The notes: generated by a model from the letters alone, not told the origin. A stretch of DNA of 64,000 nucleotides from Leptospira jelokensis (GCF_004769635.1 NZ_RQGH01000011.1:147501-211500); one strand, 5' to 3'. Shown: positions 1-8,307, counted from the stretch's first letter. Translations and numbers: made by a program.

Positions 1-123
1 TCCATAACTTGCGACTATCCGCAAACTTACTTTCACGATTCGAAATTTATTTCCAAAAGAGTTCGCTTCCTCGTCAGGTTCTTATCACGAGGCTTCCTTG
101 TTGGTACCGCGAACCATTCATAC

Positions 124-1131
124 TTACTCGTCCTGTTCGGTGTTTTGTGCTGCAAAGGTTTTGAAAAATGAATCTTCCGCTTCAGTTCTAAACTTCCAAG
201 ATTTTTGGAAAACAATTTTTCCGAATTGGTTTTTCACTTTGGTTTTTACCGTATATTCGGTATTAGGTTGAAAAGGTTCGTTTGCAACAAAGGCTACAAG
301 TTTCATACTTTTTAGGAATGGTTTTGTATCTGGGGGAGGGTTTGCTAAACTTAATGTAGATATCGGAACCGATTTGCCTTTTGAATCTAGGAGAATGGCT
401 TCTTGCCAAAACAATTCCGTTTCTGGATTTTGATCAAAAAACAGCTGTACGGTGATTGCTGTTGAATACGTGAGATACGTTAACTGAGGAAATGGATTCG
501 GTAATTCAGGAGGCATCCGAAGGCGAATTTGTTCCTCGTTAGAGACTGGATAATGAACAAAGGCAGGTTTTTTACCTGAAAGGCAATATTCTGCAAAGAA
601 AACTAAAATATATTTTCCGTTTTCATAAGAAACCCTTTTCATACCAATTCGTTGGATGGCGGGGTGCAGAACCATTGACCTATGAAAAGGAGTGTCTAGT
701 AATCCTCGAAACAAAAATTCAGGAGATTCTCTGTGCTCTTTTTTCATCAATGGTAATACCGTGTTTCCGACATAACAACCAGCCTCAGGTTTGAATCCTA
801 CTGCAAGCGCTTGGTCTTGAGGACTTTTGCCAATAAAACCTGGAAGTCCTTCTCTTTCGTTATGAACCCATTCAATGGATTCCATTTGGCTATCGATTTT
901 TACATCTGAATTTTGGTTTAATGATAAATAGTTCCCATGTTTCTCTGCTGCGATGTTCAAATGAGAATCCAATGCCGGTGAGGGAAATTGATTTGCCTGT
1001 AAGATAGATTCGAGAAGTTTTAAGCCACGTTTTTGGTATTCTGCTTCGGAAATCGAAAATGTTTGAGAAGAAAGTGGAATGGAAAAATGAAATAAAATCA
1101 ATGTAAAAATGAACGTTAAAATTAGTTTCAT
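124..1131 (-). CDS. Exported CAP (SCP/PR1)-domain protein with C-terminal Ig-like segment
   Basis: The 335-residue product starts with a Sec signal peptide (residues 1-23, Lys then a long hydrophobic stretch ending near LSSQ). Residues about 27-190 read as a divergent CAP/SCP domain: a His in AAEKHGNYL and the block HRSMVLHPAIQRIGMK match the two conserved CAP signatures, in which an early His and an HR...IG stretch line the cavity. The rest (about 205-320) looks like a bacterial Ig-like strand region (FQPNTEYTVKTKV...KSWKFRT), a common add-on. The family's activity is unsettled; lipid binding is known for some members. There is no lipobox, so a periplasmic or secreted protein is likely. It is monocistronic as far as the window shows. 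The start ATG follows the signal peptide logic. Good confidence in the fold, none in a substrate. Confidence 0.75.
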   Translation of the reverse strand: MKLILTFIFTLILFHFSIPLSSQTFSISEAEYQKRGLKLLESILQANQFPSPALDSHLNIAAEKHGNYLSLNQNSDVKIDSQMESIEWVHNEREGLPGFIGKSPQDQALAVGFKPEAGCYVGNTVLPLMKKEHRESPEFLFRGLLDTPFHRSMVLHPAIQRIGMKRVSYENGKYILVFFAEYCLSGKKPAFVHYPVSNEEQIRLRMPPELPNPFPQLTYLTYSTAITVQLFFDQNPETELFWQEAILLDSKGKSVPISTLSLANPPPDTKPFLKSMKLVAFVANEPFQPNTEYTVKTKVKNQFGKIVFQKSWKFRTEAEDSFFKTFAAQNTEQDE

Positions 1132-1229
1132 GGTTTTTACTCGCGAAAAGTTTATATGAAACGAAAAATAAAGTCAATAATTTGTTTCAAAATTTATGTT
1201 TCTTAAATTTCTTTTTTTGATTTTATATC

Positions 1230-1484
1230 TTATTCATTCACAAAAACGAATCCTTTCATCAAATGTCCGTTCTGAATCATTGGGCGGGCCTTTTTTTTGA
1301 AAGAATCGATTCAAAGTTTTCAGGATCTAATCTACACAAGATTTCATCGTTATATACGCAGGCACCCATTTGGGATTTCACCATAAAACAAAATCCTTCA
1401 AACATTTTTCTCTTCCACATTCAATTGTCCTTCCATTGACATTCGAACGCGTTCCAATCATTTCTCATGAATCGCCAAATGCAT
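1230..1484 (-). pseudogene. Decayed TfoX N-terminal-domain gene (one stop, two frameshifts)
   Basis: Read on the minus strand, this stretch translates in three frames into consecutive pieces of a TfoX_N domain. From ATG at 1484: MHLAIHEK, an in-frame TGA (1458-1460), LERVRMSMEGQLNVEEK; a shift at a five-A run (1405-1409); MFEGFCFMVKSQMG through DPENFESILSKK; a second shift at an eight-A run (1291-1298); then ARPMIQNGHLMKGFVFVNE and TAA (1230-1232). The order EKxLxERVR, VEEKxMFxGxCFMV, ARPM, MKGFVFV is the normal order of TfoX_N proteins of about 100 residues. So the gene was complete and is now broken. Both shifts fall in homopolymers and could in principle be sequencing errors, but the TGA is independent of them. 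The remaining bases of 1132-1700 hold no gene I can support. Confidence 0.82.
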
Positions 1485-1700
1485 ATTTGAAAGATGATAC
1501 ATTGAGTTATCAGTAAATTGCTTTTGGAATTGAGAATTAATTTCCTGCGTGTAAACCAAGATCTTTTTTCATTACGATTGTTATCTTAGTGGGAATAAAC
1601 TTGCGGAAGAAGGATCAATACGGCTTGTTGGAAGTCGTATTGTCATATCAGAATGTATGGGTTAGAGCCATGGTGCTTGGTGGTGAAGGCTTTAGGATGC

Positions 1701-2267
1701 TCACTTTTTCAATGGTTCGACCTTTAAAATTGTATAAAACATAAGGTCACTGTCTTTCTCTAATTTTAAAATCTCTGCTTCAAATTTAGCATTCTTTTTT
1801 AGTTTTAAAAGTTGATTGCCTATTGCATACTTTGTTCTAAATTCTTTATACTCTGGATCAGTTTCAAATTCAGTTTCGTTTCGTTCGCTAGGTTCAAATT
1901 CGGTTACAGTCATTATAGGCATTAGTTCTATTGTTTTTTGATTTTTTTTACCTTTGTTTTGATGACAGATAATTTTCATAAAGAACGCTACTTCATCTTT
2001 AGAGCCATCCAGTTCGAGATAACAAAAGTCTTTTATTTGAATGATTTTCGATTTCGGAAGGCATTTTTCCGAATGGAATTCCTTCCAAAAATCTACGTCT
2101 TGGATACTGCTTTTTTTTAACTTTACTTTCAGGTTTTGGCAATATTCTAAATGAGTTTCTGTAAAGTTAAAGTGGGGAATCTCTTTAATATTTTTGATTT
2201 CAGTGTTAGGTGCTCCGAGTAAGTTTAGGTAAAATGAAAATAGTAAGATAAAAATTGTTCTAATCAT
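1701..2267 (-). CDS. Hypothetical exported protein
   Basis: The product has 188 residues with a short Sec signal peptide (MIRTIFILLFSFYLNLLGA, cut before Pro/Asn). The mature part is lysine- and glutamate-rich with two Cys pairs (ECQ..., SEKCLP, DFCYLEL, IICHQ) that could form disulphides in the periplasm. I recognise no domain. No operon partner is visible: a decayed TfoX-like gene lies downstream on the same strand and convergent or decayed sequence lies upstream. The ATG start is supported by the signal peptide that follows directly. The reading frame has ordinary codon use for this window, so I take the gene as real, without function. Confidence 0.6.
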   Translation of the reverse strand: MIRTIFILLFSFYLNLLGAPNTEIKNIKEIPHFNFTETHLEYCQNLKVKLKKSSIQDVDFWKEFHSEKCLPKSKIIQIKDFCYLELDGSKDEVAFFMKIICHQNKGKKNQKTIELMPIMTVTEFEPSERNETEFETDPEYKEFRTKYAIGNQLLKLKKNAKFEAEILKLEKDSDLMFYTILKVEPLKK

Positions 2268-2336
2268 AGTGAAACGTATTTCTAACTTTTGTGTTTTGTC
2301 AATGGCAAAGGACGACTCAAACGAAATATTCTATGA

Positions 2337-2483
2337 ATGGCTCACTCTTATGATCGAAACATTTTATTTGCAAAAATGGAACATTATAAAGACAAATCAC
2401 AATATTGGATCTTAGCCAGAGTCATGAGAATGGGAAAACATGAAGTTTTTAATAGATATTGTAGAAGAGTCACATTCGATTGA
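2337..2483 (+). CDS. Small ORF of 48 residues, possibly a gene fragment
   Basis: An ATG-to-TGA frame codes for a basic peptide starting MAHSYDRNILFAKMEHYK and containing ILARVMRMGKHEVF. The composition (few Ser/Leu runs, balanced charges, Tyr/Trp/Phe spaced as in a folded helix bundle) looks like true protein rather than noise. I cannot place it in a family. It sits in a gene-poor, decayed stretch between two hypothetical or ankyrin genes and may be the surviving N-terminus of a longer gene. There is no strong ribosome binding site before it. Low confidence that it is expressed. Confidence 0.35.
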   Translation: MAHSYDRNILFAKMEHYKDKSQYWILARVMRMGKHEVFNRYCRRVTFD

Positions 2484-2489
2484 GTAAAA

Positions 2490-2789
2490 TTATGAGACAT
2501 AATTCTCATGCAATTCCTCTAAATCCCCGCCCGAGTTAGTCCATGCGGGGATTGGTTCGTGGGCTTTGCGACTTTTCCCACTAACAGAAAACAATCGTTT
2601 GGTAAATTCGATTCCTGAATTCTCAGATTTTATTTCCAGAAGGTTCATTGTTTCGATTGCATCAAAGATTTCTAAAACTTCCTACCTTCCTAATAAGGTT
2701 ATGATTTTTGAAATTTCTAGGATCGTGGAGCCTATCGAAGTATGAACTCGTCTATCACTATTAAGATAGCAAATGTTATCATTTGATCA
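2490..2789 (-). pseudogene. Remnant of an unidentified gene; 52-codon ORF at its 3' end
   Basis: On the minus strand one frame from just after a TGA (2787-2789) to TAA (2490-2492) reads as protein-like sequence interrupted by one TAG. Before the TAG: NDNICYLNSDRRVHTSIG and then TILEISKIITLLGR. After it: EVLEIFDAIETMNLLEIK and on to AHEPIPAWTNSGGDLEELHE. From the internal ATG (2648) a 52-residue ORF remains. The mixed, non-repetitive composition in a single frame argues for a former coding region. I do not recognise the family. The frame continues upstream, beyond the TGA, towards the next gene, which suggests that the original gene lost its 5' part there. Confidence 0.4.
2522..2553. other. 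Perfect 9-bp inverted repeat (hairpin)
   Basis: AATCCCCGC (2522-2530) and GCGGGGATT (2545-2553) are exact complements around a 14-base loop. The G+C-rich stem stands out in an A+T-rich stretch. There is no T-run after either arm, so it is not a classical intrinsic terminator. It lies inside the minus-strand remnant at 2490-2789, and may be a short interspersed repeat or the end of a lost mobile element. Confidence 0.5.
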
Positions 2790-2922
2790 AAGGAACAATC
2801 CATAAGTATATTTATGAAAATATCCGGAATCATGAATCTGGATAGAACAGAATCTATAAACTGATTTTTGTACGCGACAAATAGAACGATTTTGATAGAC
2901 TCTGGATTTTCGGAGGCCGAAA

Positions 2923-3990
2923 ATGATTCCTATTTTAAAACCAATTCTACCAATTTCACTTCTTTTATTTTTTACCTTAGTCTGTGGACCCAAAAGGGTA
3001 GAACGGTATTATCCTAATGCAGATATGAAGTTAGAGTATGCAATGAAAGACAATGACGTCGATCTCGCAAAGGAAGCTATCAAAGAAGGAGCCAATTTAA
3101 ATCCTGTGACCAAAGAATTGATGGGGTATACACCTCTTAATTATGCGGCCGCATTGGGAGAAGTGGATATCGTAAAACTTTTGTTAGAGAGTGGCGCTAA
3201 TCCCAATTTGGGAGACGTTTACGGCAAAACACCAATCATGAGTGCCGCAAGCCTTGGAAATTCCGATGTTCCTTTAGGGACTTATTTTGAAATCATTACT
3301 TTACTGATTGAAAAAGGAGCCGATCCCAATGCATCAATGACCCATCATGTTGGATCCAATGGAAAATTGGTCAAGGGGAATGGAAAAAATGCACTCATTA
3401 TGTTGTTACCAGGCTCCCCTACCTATCGTGCAAAAGAGAGAATGAACATTCTTAAACTTTTGGTCGAGAAGGGTGCTAAACTAGATGTGATCGATATTTG
3501 GGGGGAAACTCCGGTAGGTGAAGCGATATTCAGTCAAAATTTTGAAGCGGCAAAATTTTTACTCGAAAAAGGTGCTAATCCAAACCTTGCAAGAGAATTA
3601 GAACGTTCAGCAAATACTTCTCTCATTAGAGTTGCACGCTATCGAGAAAAAGAAGAGATCCTTCCCTTTTTAAAACTCTTACTCCAATACAAAGCTGATA
3701 TCAATGGACGGGATAAATATGGGGAGACTGCCCTCATCTCTCTTGCATGGAACAATCGAATTGAGGAAGCAAAATTCCTTTTGGAAAATGGTGCTGACAT
3801 TCATGCAAAAACCATTTATGGTGATACTGCTTTGCATAGGGCTGCACAACAAGGATTCGCCGACATGGTAAAGTTACTTTTGGATCATAAAGCGAATCCT
3901 AAAATAAAAGACAAAGATGGACGCACGCCACTTGCGGTTGCAAAATCCTTTGAGCATACAAAAGTCATCGATCTCCTCAAAGCGTATTAA
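2923..3990 (+). CDS. Ankyrin-repeat lipoprotein
   Basis: The 355-residue product has a lipoprotein signal peptide (hydrophobic ISLLLFFTLV followed by Cys21). From about residue 65 it is a chain of ankyrin repeats with clear consensus blocks such as TPLNYAAALGEVDIVKLLL, GADPNA, GETPVGEAIF, GETALISLAW and GDTALHRAAQQGFADMVKLL; I count six to seven, the last ending near the C-terminus. Ankyrin repeats bind proteins; no enzyme domain is present. The likely location is the periplasmic face of inner or outer membrane. A second ankyrin lipoprotein follows on the same strand 290 bases later, too far and too different to be a recent copy. The ATG at 2923 is preceded by GGAGG at a good distance. Confidence 0.85.
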   Translation: MIPILKPILPISLLLFFTLVCGPKRVERYYPNADMKLEYAMKDNDVDLAKEAIKEGANLNPVTKELMGYTPLNYAAALGEVDIVKLLLESGANPNLGDVYGKTPIMSAASLGNSDVPLGTYFEIITLLIEKGADPNASMTHHVGSNGKLVKGNGKNALIMLLPGSPTYRAKERMNILKLLVEKGAKLDVIDIWGETPVGEAIFSQNFEAAKFLLEKGANPNLARELERSANTSLIRVARYREKEEILPFLKLLLQYKADINGRDKYGETALISLAWNNRIEEAKFLLENGADIHAKTIYGDTALHRAAQQGFADMVKLLLDHKANPKIKDKDGRTPLAVAKSFEHTKVIDLLKAY

Positions 3991-4034
3991 TACAATCTTA
4001 GCTTTGTTGCCTTTGAATCAATCTTTGTTTGTCT

Positions 4035-4196
4035 TTAGAATTTCATTGGAAGAAACAAATTGAATTGAGATCCAATGAGCGTAACACTCGGTCCTTTCCA
4101 TTTCAAAAAAAAGCAAAAAGGATCGAGTGCAGCACTCAAAGCTTTTGGTTCCATATCAGCCTCAATCCACCGCTTCAATCCTTGTTCGTTTTGATT
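4035..4196 (-). pseudogene. Minus-strand gene remnant or 39-residue small ORF
   Basis: A frame open from 4196 to the TAA at 4035-4037 reads as convincing protein: NQNEQGLKRWIEADMEPKA, then LSAALDPFCFFLKWKGPSV and TLIGSQFNLFLPMKF. An ATG at 4152-4154 has GAGG five bases upstream, so a 39-residue peptide could be made. More likely this is the C-terminal end of a gene whose front was lost when the ankyrin gene to its right took its place. I do not recognise the family. It fills most of the gap between the two ankyrin genes. Confidence 0.42.
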
Positions 4197-4279
4197 TTAT
4201 TTTGAAAGCACCAAGGAAATCATATCGATGGCTAACAAATTCTTCTTGATCATTTGTTTCGATTGGGCTTTTTTCCAAC

Positions 4280-5236
4280 ATGCTCCCATCGTTTGCTCAC
4301 AATTTCTTTTTGGTATTATTGGTTCTAAATTGTTCTTCCCTGCGTCGGCCTGATCCAGATGCCTTCGCCAGGGCTGCCGCAAATGGGCAAACCGAAACAC
4401 TCCAAACTTACCTGAAAAATGGTGCCAATCCAAATGTTCCCAATCGGCATCAGGTCTACCCATTGCGTTTGGCAGCAACTTGGGGGCACACCGAAGCCGT
4501 CCAGTTACTCCTAAACTCAGGGGCAGACACAAACGCGCAGGGTTCTGGATCACAAGATCGTGGAACTGCCTTAGAAGGAGCGGCAAGCAGTGGTCATATG
4601 GATACGGTCAAACTGCTCCTCTCTCGGGGTGCCGATGCCAATTTGTCCGCACCGGTTGTGGGAGCCGCGTCAAACGGGCACATAGAAATCGTAAGACTTT
4701 TGTTACAAAATGGAGCAAATGCCAATGCAGAAAACAAAGACCATACAACAGCTCTCTTTGAAGCAACAAAATCAGGCCATATCGAGATCGTAAGATTACT
4801 CCTAGCTTCTCATGCCGATGTTCATTGGGAAGCTAAGGGGGCTCGGAATCGTAGTGCCCTTGTTATGGCCTCTGCTCAAGGAGATTTGAAATTGGTAAAA
4901 CTCCTCCTCGGTGCGGGAGCAAATCGAAAACTGCATACAAGCCAAAGTCTAATCGCTGTTATTGGATACAAAGACCATCCCGAAGCAATTCAGCTTGGAA
5001 TCACACGTCTCCTTCTGAAAGCAGGTGCAGACCCAAATGCAACCGATCCTTTTGGGCTCACTGTATTGGGGATGGCAACCTTATACAAGCGAAGTTCTCT
5101 TCTGAAAGAGTTACTCACTTATGGGGCCGATGTAAACGCAAAAGATAAGGATGGTCGCTCTGCACTGAGCATTGCTCGGGAACATCAATTCAAAGACATC
5201 ATTCGGATGTTGGAAAAAGCGGGAGCAAAAGATTAA
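4280..5236 (+). CDS. Ankyrin-repeat lipoprotein
   Basis: The 318-residue product has a lipoprotein signal (LVLLVLNC, lipid Cys18; Asn before Cys is accepted by spirochaetes). Ankyrin repeats fill residues about 28-318, with blocks such as GANPNVPN, PLRLAATWGHTEAVQLLL, GTALEGAASSGHMDTVKLLL, HTTALFEATKSGHIEIVRLL and DGRSALSIAREHQFKDII; about eight repeats. The mid part (VVGAASNGHIEIVRLLLQNGANANAENK) is shortened in one loop. No SD is evident before ATG 4280, and the frame has no better start, because a TGA lies 33 bases upstream. It ends 4 bases from the convergent HD-GYP-like gene. A scaffold or inhibitor role is usual for such proteins; partner unknown. Confidence 0.83.
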   Translation: MLPSFAHNFFLVLLVLNCSSLRRPDPDAFARAAANGQTETLQTYLKNGANPNVPNRHQVYPLRLAATWGHTEAVQLLLNSGADTNAQGSGSQDRGTALEGAASSGHMDTVKLLLSRGADANLSAPVVGAASNGHIEIVRLLLQNGANANAENKDHTTALFEATKSGHIEIVRLLLASHADVHWEAKGARNRSALVMASAQGDLKLVKLLLGAGANRKLHTSQSLIAVIGYKDHPEAIQLGITRLLLKAGADPNATDPFGLTVLGMATLYKRSSLLKELLTYGADVNAKDKDGRSALSIAREHQFKDIIRMLEKAGAKD

Positions 5237-5240
5237 TCCG

Positions 5241-6698
5241 CTACAGAGTGTCCATCTTTCTTGCTGTATCGTAAAGAGGTGCGTTCATTTCGGGATCGAT
5301 GATGTAAATGATCCTTTGGGTACTGGAAGTTTGGCCCGCAAGGTCTATGACGGCTCTCCGTTTGTCCATTCGAATTTCGTTGATGTCAAAGTCGGCTATG
5401 CGATACTTGATTCCCTTTTTGAATAAAGGTTTGATGGTGCATAACCTTTGTATTTTTGGTCTTGTCTGAAAACGATCTACTTCTAAAATTTTACAGATAT
5501 CAAAATGAACCTGTTTTTCTGAATCAATCGATGCAGTGATGACGTAATCCCCCACATTGATAATATTTTGGTTATTGGTTAAACTTGCACCAACATAGTC
5601 TAGTAGGTGGCGAATGTTTCGATTGCTATAGGAAAAAAATGAATCGTTTACAATCATTTTTAAAGCCGTTGCCGAACTGAAGGCTTGGCGCCAAGGTTGG
5701 TTCGTGGTTAAACTGGCGTATTCACTTGCAAGGGAAAGGATTGCAATGTCTTCCTCAAAATTGACAGAGTTTACATTTGATTCTTGGATTCGAAGTTGTG
5801 CATCGATATCAGCCACAATCATTTTTTTACTTGGATCTTTGATAAACTTATCTCTTATCACCATCAACTTTCTAAAGACTGTTTGGTTATCAGGGAAGTT
5901 GTTGTTGATAGAACTTCCTCGGAAAGGTCTGTGATGGTTGAGTACAAGGGTACGAATTTCTTGAGTGATTTCTGGTGCTGCCAAAGTCATCAGATAACTG
6001 ATAATCGGATGTTGTTGGATCGCAATGTACTCTTCCTTTGTCAAATTTGGTTTGTCAGGGAGTACTAATTTTGAATATCCGATGTCTGCAAGAAAACTTG
6101 CTGTCATAACGGAAAGATGGTCCTTTTTGTTTGGTTTGTTGTCTTCGCCAACTCCAATCTTTTTCGTTCGGACTTTCATACCCATGGCAACAATGGTTCG
6201 TTTGGTCATGAGTTCTGATTCTACGGGAACACCTGCATGATTTAGAATTTCCAATATATTAAATAATCCTGATTCGAAATCTGGATTACTTGTGAAATCA
6301 TCTAAAACTTTACCAATTGATTTGTGTACACGCAGTGCGTGGTCTGAATTAAAAGCTTCTTTTTTTAATTCAAGGATCAAGGCTTCCGTTTGTTTTGCAA
6401 ATTCTGTCGTTTTGTCGGGATCAAATAGTTTTGTATTACGGGGGTCATTGGCTTCTCCTGAGGGGGCACGCAAATTTTTTGATTCCGATGTGAGGTAGTA
6501 AGCACCTTGTAACTCGATCTTTAATAGTTTCCCAAAATCTTCTTCCGTTGGGTTCTTTTTTTTGGACATGATGAGTTTCCCCGTGCGATCATAAAGATCG
6601 AGAGGGATGAGTTTGTTTTTGCGGTAACTACTTAGTAAATCATCATTGAATTCAAATTTAGCAAGTTGGTCAGGGGTAATGGAGGGGATTTCGCTCAA
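5241..6698 (-). CDS. Degenerate HD-GYP-domain protein
   Basis: In the 485-residue product residues about 150-290 align with an HD-GYP domain (c-di-GMP phosphodiesterase family). The frame LxDIG..K...., HP and HH is kept: LADIGYSKL (204-212), QQHPIISYL (H230) and LVLNHHRPFRGSS (H255-H256). The key His of the HD pair is Ala (A204-D205) and the HHExxDGxGYP block has become HHRPFRGSS, so metal-dependent catalysis is doubtful; a c-di-GMP sensor or protein-binding role is more likely. Residues 310-485 form an uncharacterised C-terminal domain. No signal peptide: cytoplasmic. The start is TTG 6698 (stop codon shortly upstream, no good SD). It diverges from the outer-membrane protein at 6985. Confidence 0.68.
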   Translation of the reverse strand: MSEIPSITPDQLAKFEFNDDLLSSYRKNKLIPLDLYDRTGKLIMSKKKNPTEEDFGKLLKIELQGAYYLTSESKNLRAPSGEANDPRNTKLFDPDKTTEFAKQTEALILELKKEAFNSDHALRVHKSIGKVLDDFTSNPDFESGLFNILEILNHAGVPVESELMTKRTIVAMGMKVRTKKIGVGEDNKPNKKDHLSVMTASFLADIGYSKLVLPDKPNLTKEEYIAIQQHPIISYLMTLAAPEITQEIRTLVLNHHRPFRGSSINNNFPDNQTVFRKLMVIRDKFIKDPSKKMIVADIDAQLRIQESNVNSVNFEEDIAILSLASEYASLTTNQPWRQAFSSATALKMIVNDSFFSYSNRNIRHLLDYVGASLTNNQNIINVGDYVITASIDSEKQVHFDICKILEVDRFQTRPKIQRLCTIKPLFKKGIKYRIADFDINEIRMDKRRAVIDLAGQTSSTQRIIYIIDPEMNAPLYDTARKMDTL

Positions 6699-6984
6699 AA
6701 AATGAATGTCCAGTTATGGTATGATACTTTAGGGAAATCAGACGAAAAGAAATGAGAGGATCTAACATTGGGTTTTTCATATTTTTTTTGGTTCCATTCC
6801 TTTTTAGCGCCAGATAGGATCCTATGCTTGGTAGGGAAGATTTCATTTTTAATCCAAACGAATTGTTCTAAATGTACGGAGTGATTTTTTTTGTTCCCAC
6901 TTGTTTGCATGTTTCTGAATCCATTTGCATTCGCGTACCAATGTGTTACGATACAAATGACAAGGTGGTGGACTGATCCAATCC

Positions 6985-8307
6985 ATGAAAAAAATAATTC
7001 CGACTCTATTTGTATTCCTACTATTAGCAAATGCATCCCTCCGAAGTGAAACCATCCTTTTGAAGTCGGGAGAAAAATGGGAAGGGGTCATTTTGGCCCA
7101 AGACAAAGATTCATTGACGATCAAACTTGGTGATGGAAGTACGAAATCAGTACCCAAGTCAGCGATTCGAAAAATTTCCTTTGCAAAGAAGTCGGAACCT
7201 TCTCCACAAAAAAATGAAACACAAATTTCCGAAAAAGAAAAGAAACTCAAAGAAGAAAGAGAACTCGCTGAAAAACAAAAACTGGAAGAAACAATTCTAA
7301 AAGCCAAGGAATCCCAAGAGAAAAAAAGAGAAGAAGACCTTACTCTCGCGAGGCGCCATTACCTCGAAGGTTCCTTGGGAGTGGGTAGGGGTGATAGCCA
7401 ATCTGAGCTTAGGCCTTTTTTCCAAACCATCCAAATTGCAGGCCTTCTGTTTAGTAGCAATGGCCAAGCAGAGATACAAACAACTCCTTACATAACGAAA
7501 AACCGAAGTGCCACTGCGCGTTTGTTTTATGCTTGGAACCGCTTCACGGTGGAAGTTCGAGGAACGGAAGCGAAAGGAAATTTAGAAATCGCTGGCATCC
7601 AAACACTTGCGTTTGGAAGTGGGGGAAGTTCGTCTTCCACGTCCGATCGATCTACGAATGTTCTTTTCGGAAACGGCGATACAAGGTTCCAAAAATTTTC
7701 TTCGAGGGTCGGATTCTCTCCTTACCCACATCCTGTCTTTGACCTACAAATTTTAGGAGGATTGGAAAGAATTTGGACAAAGAGTAACCAAGAAGTGGAT
7801 AGCATTGGCGGGATTACCGCCACAGGACAGAACCCCAATCGAATCAGTTATCGAAATACAACTAGCTCTCAGAAAGGTTATAGCATTGGAATTGGATTCG
7901 AATGGAAATTTTTGGAAAGGTTTTCCTTAAATGGACAGATTTTGCATTTAGATATGCAAGGACCCTCTTCTTTTAGAAGCAATGAATTTCGGACGGATTC
8001 CACTTCTTATCGATACAGTCAGGATGGACTAGACTACCAATGGAAATCTACAGGAACCGAGGTGAATGTAAAATTCACAACAAAAGTCTATGAGAACTTA
8101 AGTTTGTTTTTAGAAGGAAGTAATATGACTTTGAATAATAAAATACAATCAGGTTCTATCACAGAAAGCGATGGTGGGGGAAACTCAAATCCTTCCCAGA
8201 TCATACTCAGTTTTTATGGTCCCAAAATTTTAATTCCGATGTTATATGATTCGAAGACAAGTTTGAGTTATGTGCAATTTGGAACCAATTATCGTTTTAA
8301 TTTTTAA
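6985..8307 (+). CDS. Putative outer-membrane beta-barrel protein with N-terminal LSm-like and coiled segments
   Basis: The 440-residue product has a Sec signal peptide (to about SLRS). Residues 22-68 (ETILLKSGEKWEGVILAQ...KSVPKSAIRKISF) have the pattern of a small SH3/LSm-like barrel often placed at the N-terminus of leptospiral exported proteins. Residues 75-120 are Lys/Glu-rich and probably coiled coil. The rest alternates aromatic and polar residues and ends in aromatic strand YVQFGTNYRFNF, with a terminal Phe, as outer-membrane barrels do. I cannot name a function. It is divergent from the HD-GYP-like gene across a 286-base gap that should hold both promoters. Confidence 0.6.
   Translation: MKKIIPTLFVFLLLANASLRSETILLKSGEKWEGVILAQDKDSLTIKLGDGSTKSVPKSAIRKISFAKKSEPSPQKNETQISEKEKKLKEERELAEKQKLEETILKAKESQEKKREEDLTLARRHYLEGSLGVGRGDSQSELRPFFQTIQIAGLLFSSNGQAEIQTTPYITKNRSATARLFYAWNRFTVEVRGTEAKGNLEIAGIQTLAFGSGGSSSSTSDRSTNVLFGNGDTRFQKFSSRVGFSPYPHPVFDLQILGGLERIWTKSNQEVDSIGGITATGQNPNRISYRNTTSSQKGYSIGIGFEWKFLERFSLNGQILHLDMQGPSSFRSNEFRTDSTSYRYSQDGLDYQWKSTGTEVNVKFTTKVYENLSLFLEGSNMTLNNKIQSGSITESDGGGNSNPSQIILSFYGPKILIPMLYDSKTSLSYVQFGTNYRFNF

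Noticed and set aside
1..123. Possible end of a + strand gene at the left edge
   Set aside because: Two frames are open but neither shows a recognisable motif, and both overlap the end of the CAP gene.
1570..1740. A + strand frame with a GTG start (GINLRKKDQYGLLEVVLSYQ) running into the end of the 1701-2267 gene
   Set aside because: It overlaps a more plausible minus-strand gene, has no SD and no second supporting signal.
4085..4137. A 13-bp near-perfect hairpin (CACTCGGTCCTTT with AAAGGATCGAGTG) overlapping a second palindrome GAGTGC-A-GCACTC, like an attenuator
   Set aside because: No T-run follows and the region reads as a coding remnant on the other strand, so the pairing may be incidental. 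No leader peptide or start codon lies in the right place before the ankyrin gene.
6695..7036. A 113-codon minus-strand frame across the divergent promoter region
   Set aside because: It overlaps the signal-peptide codons of the barrel protein gene, contains no recognisable domain and would leave no room for promoters.
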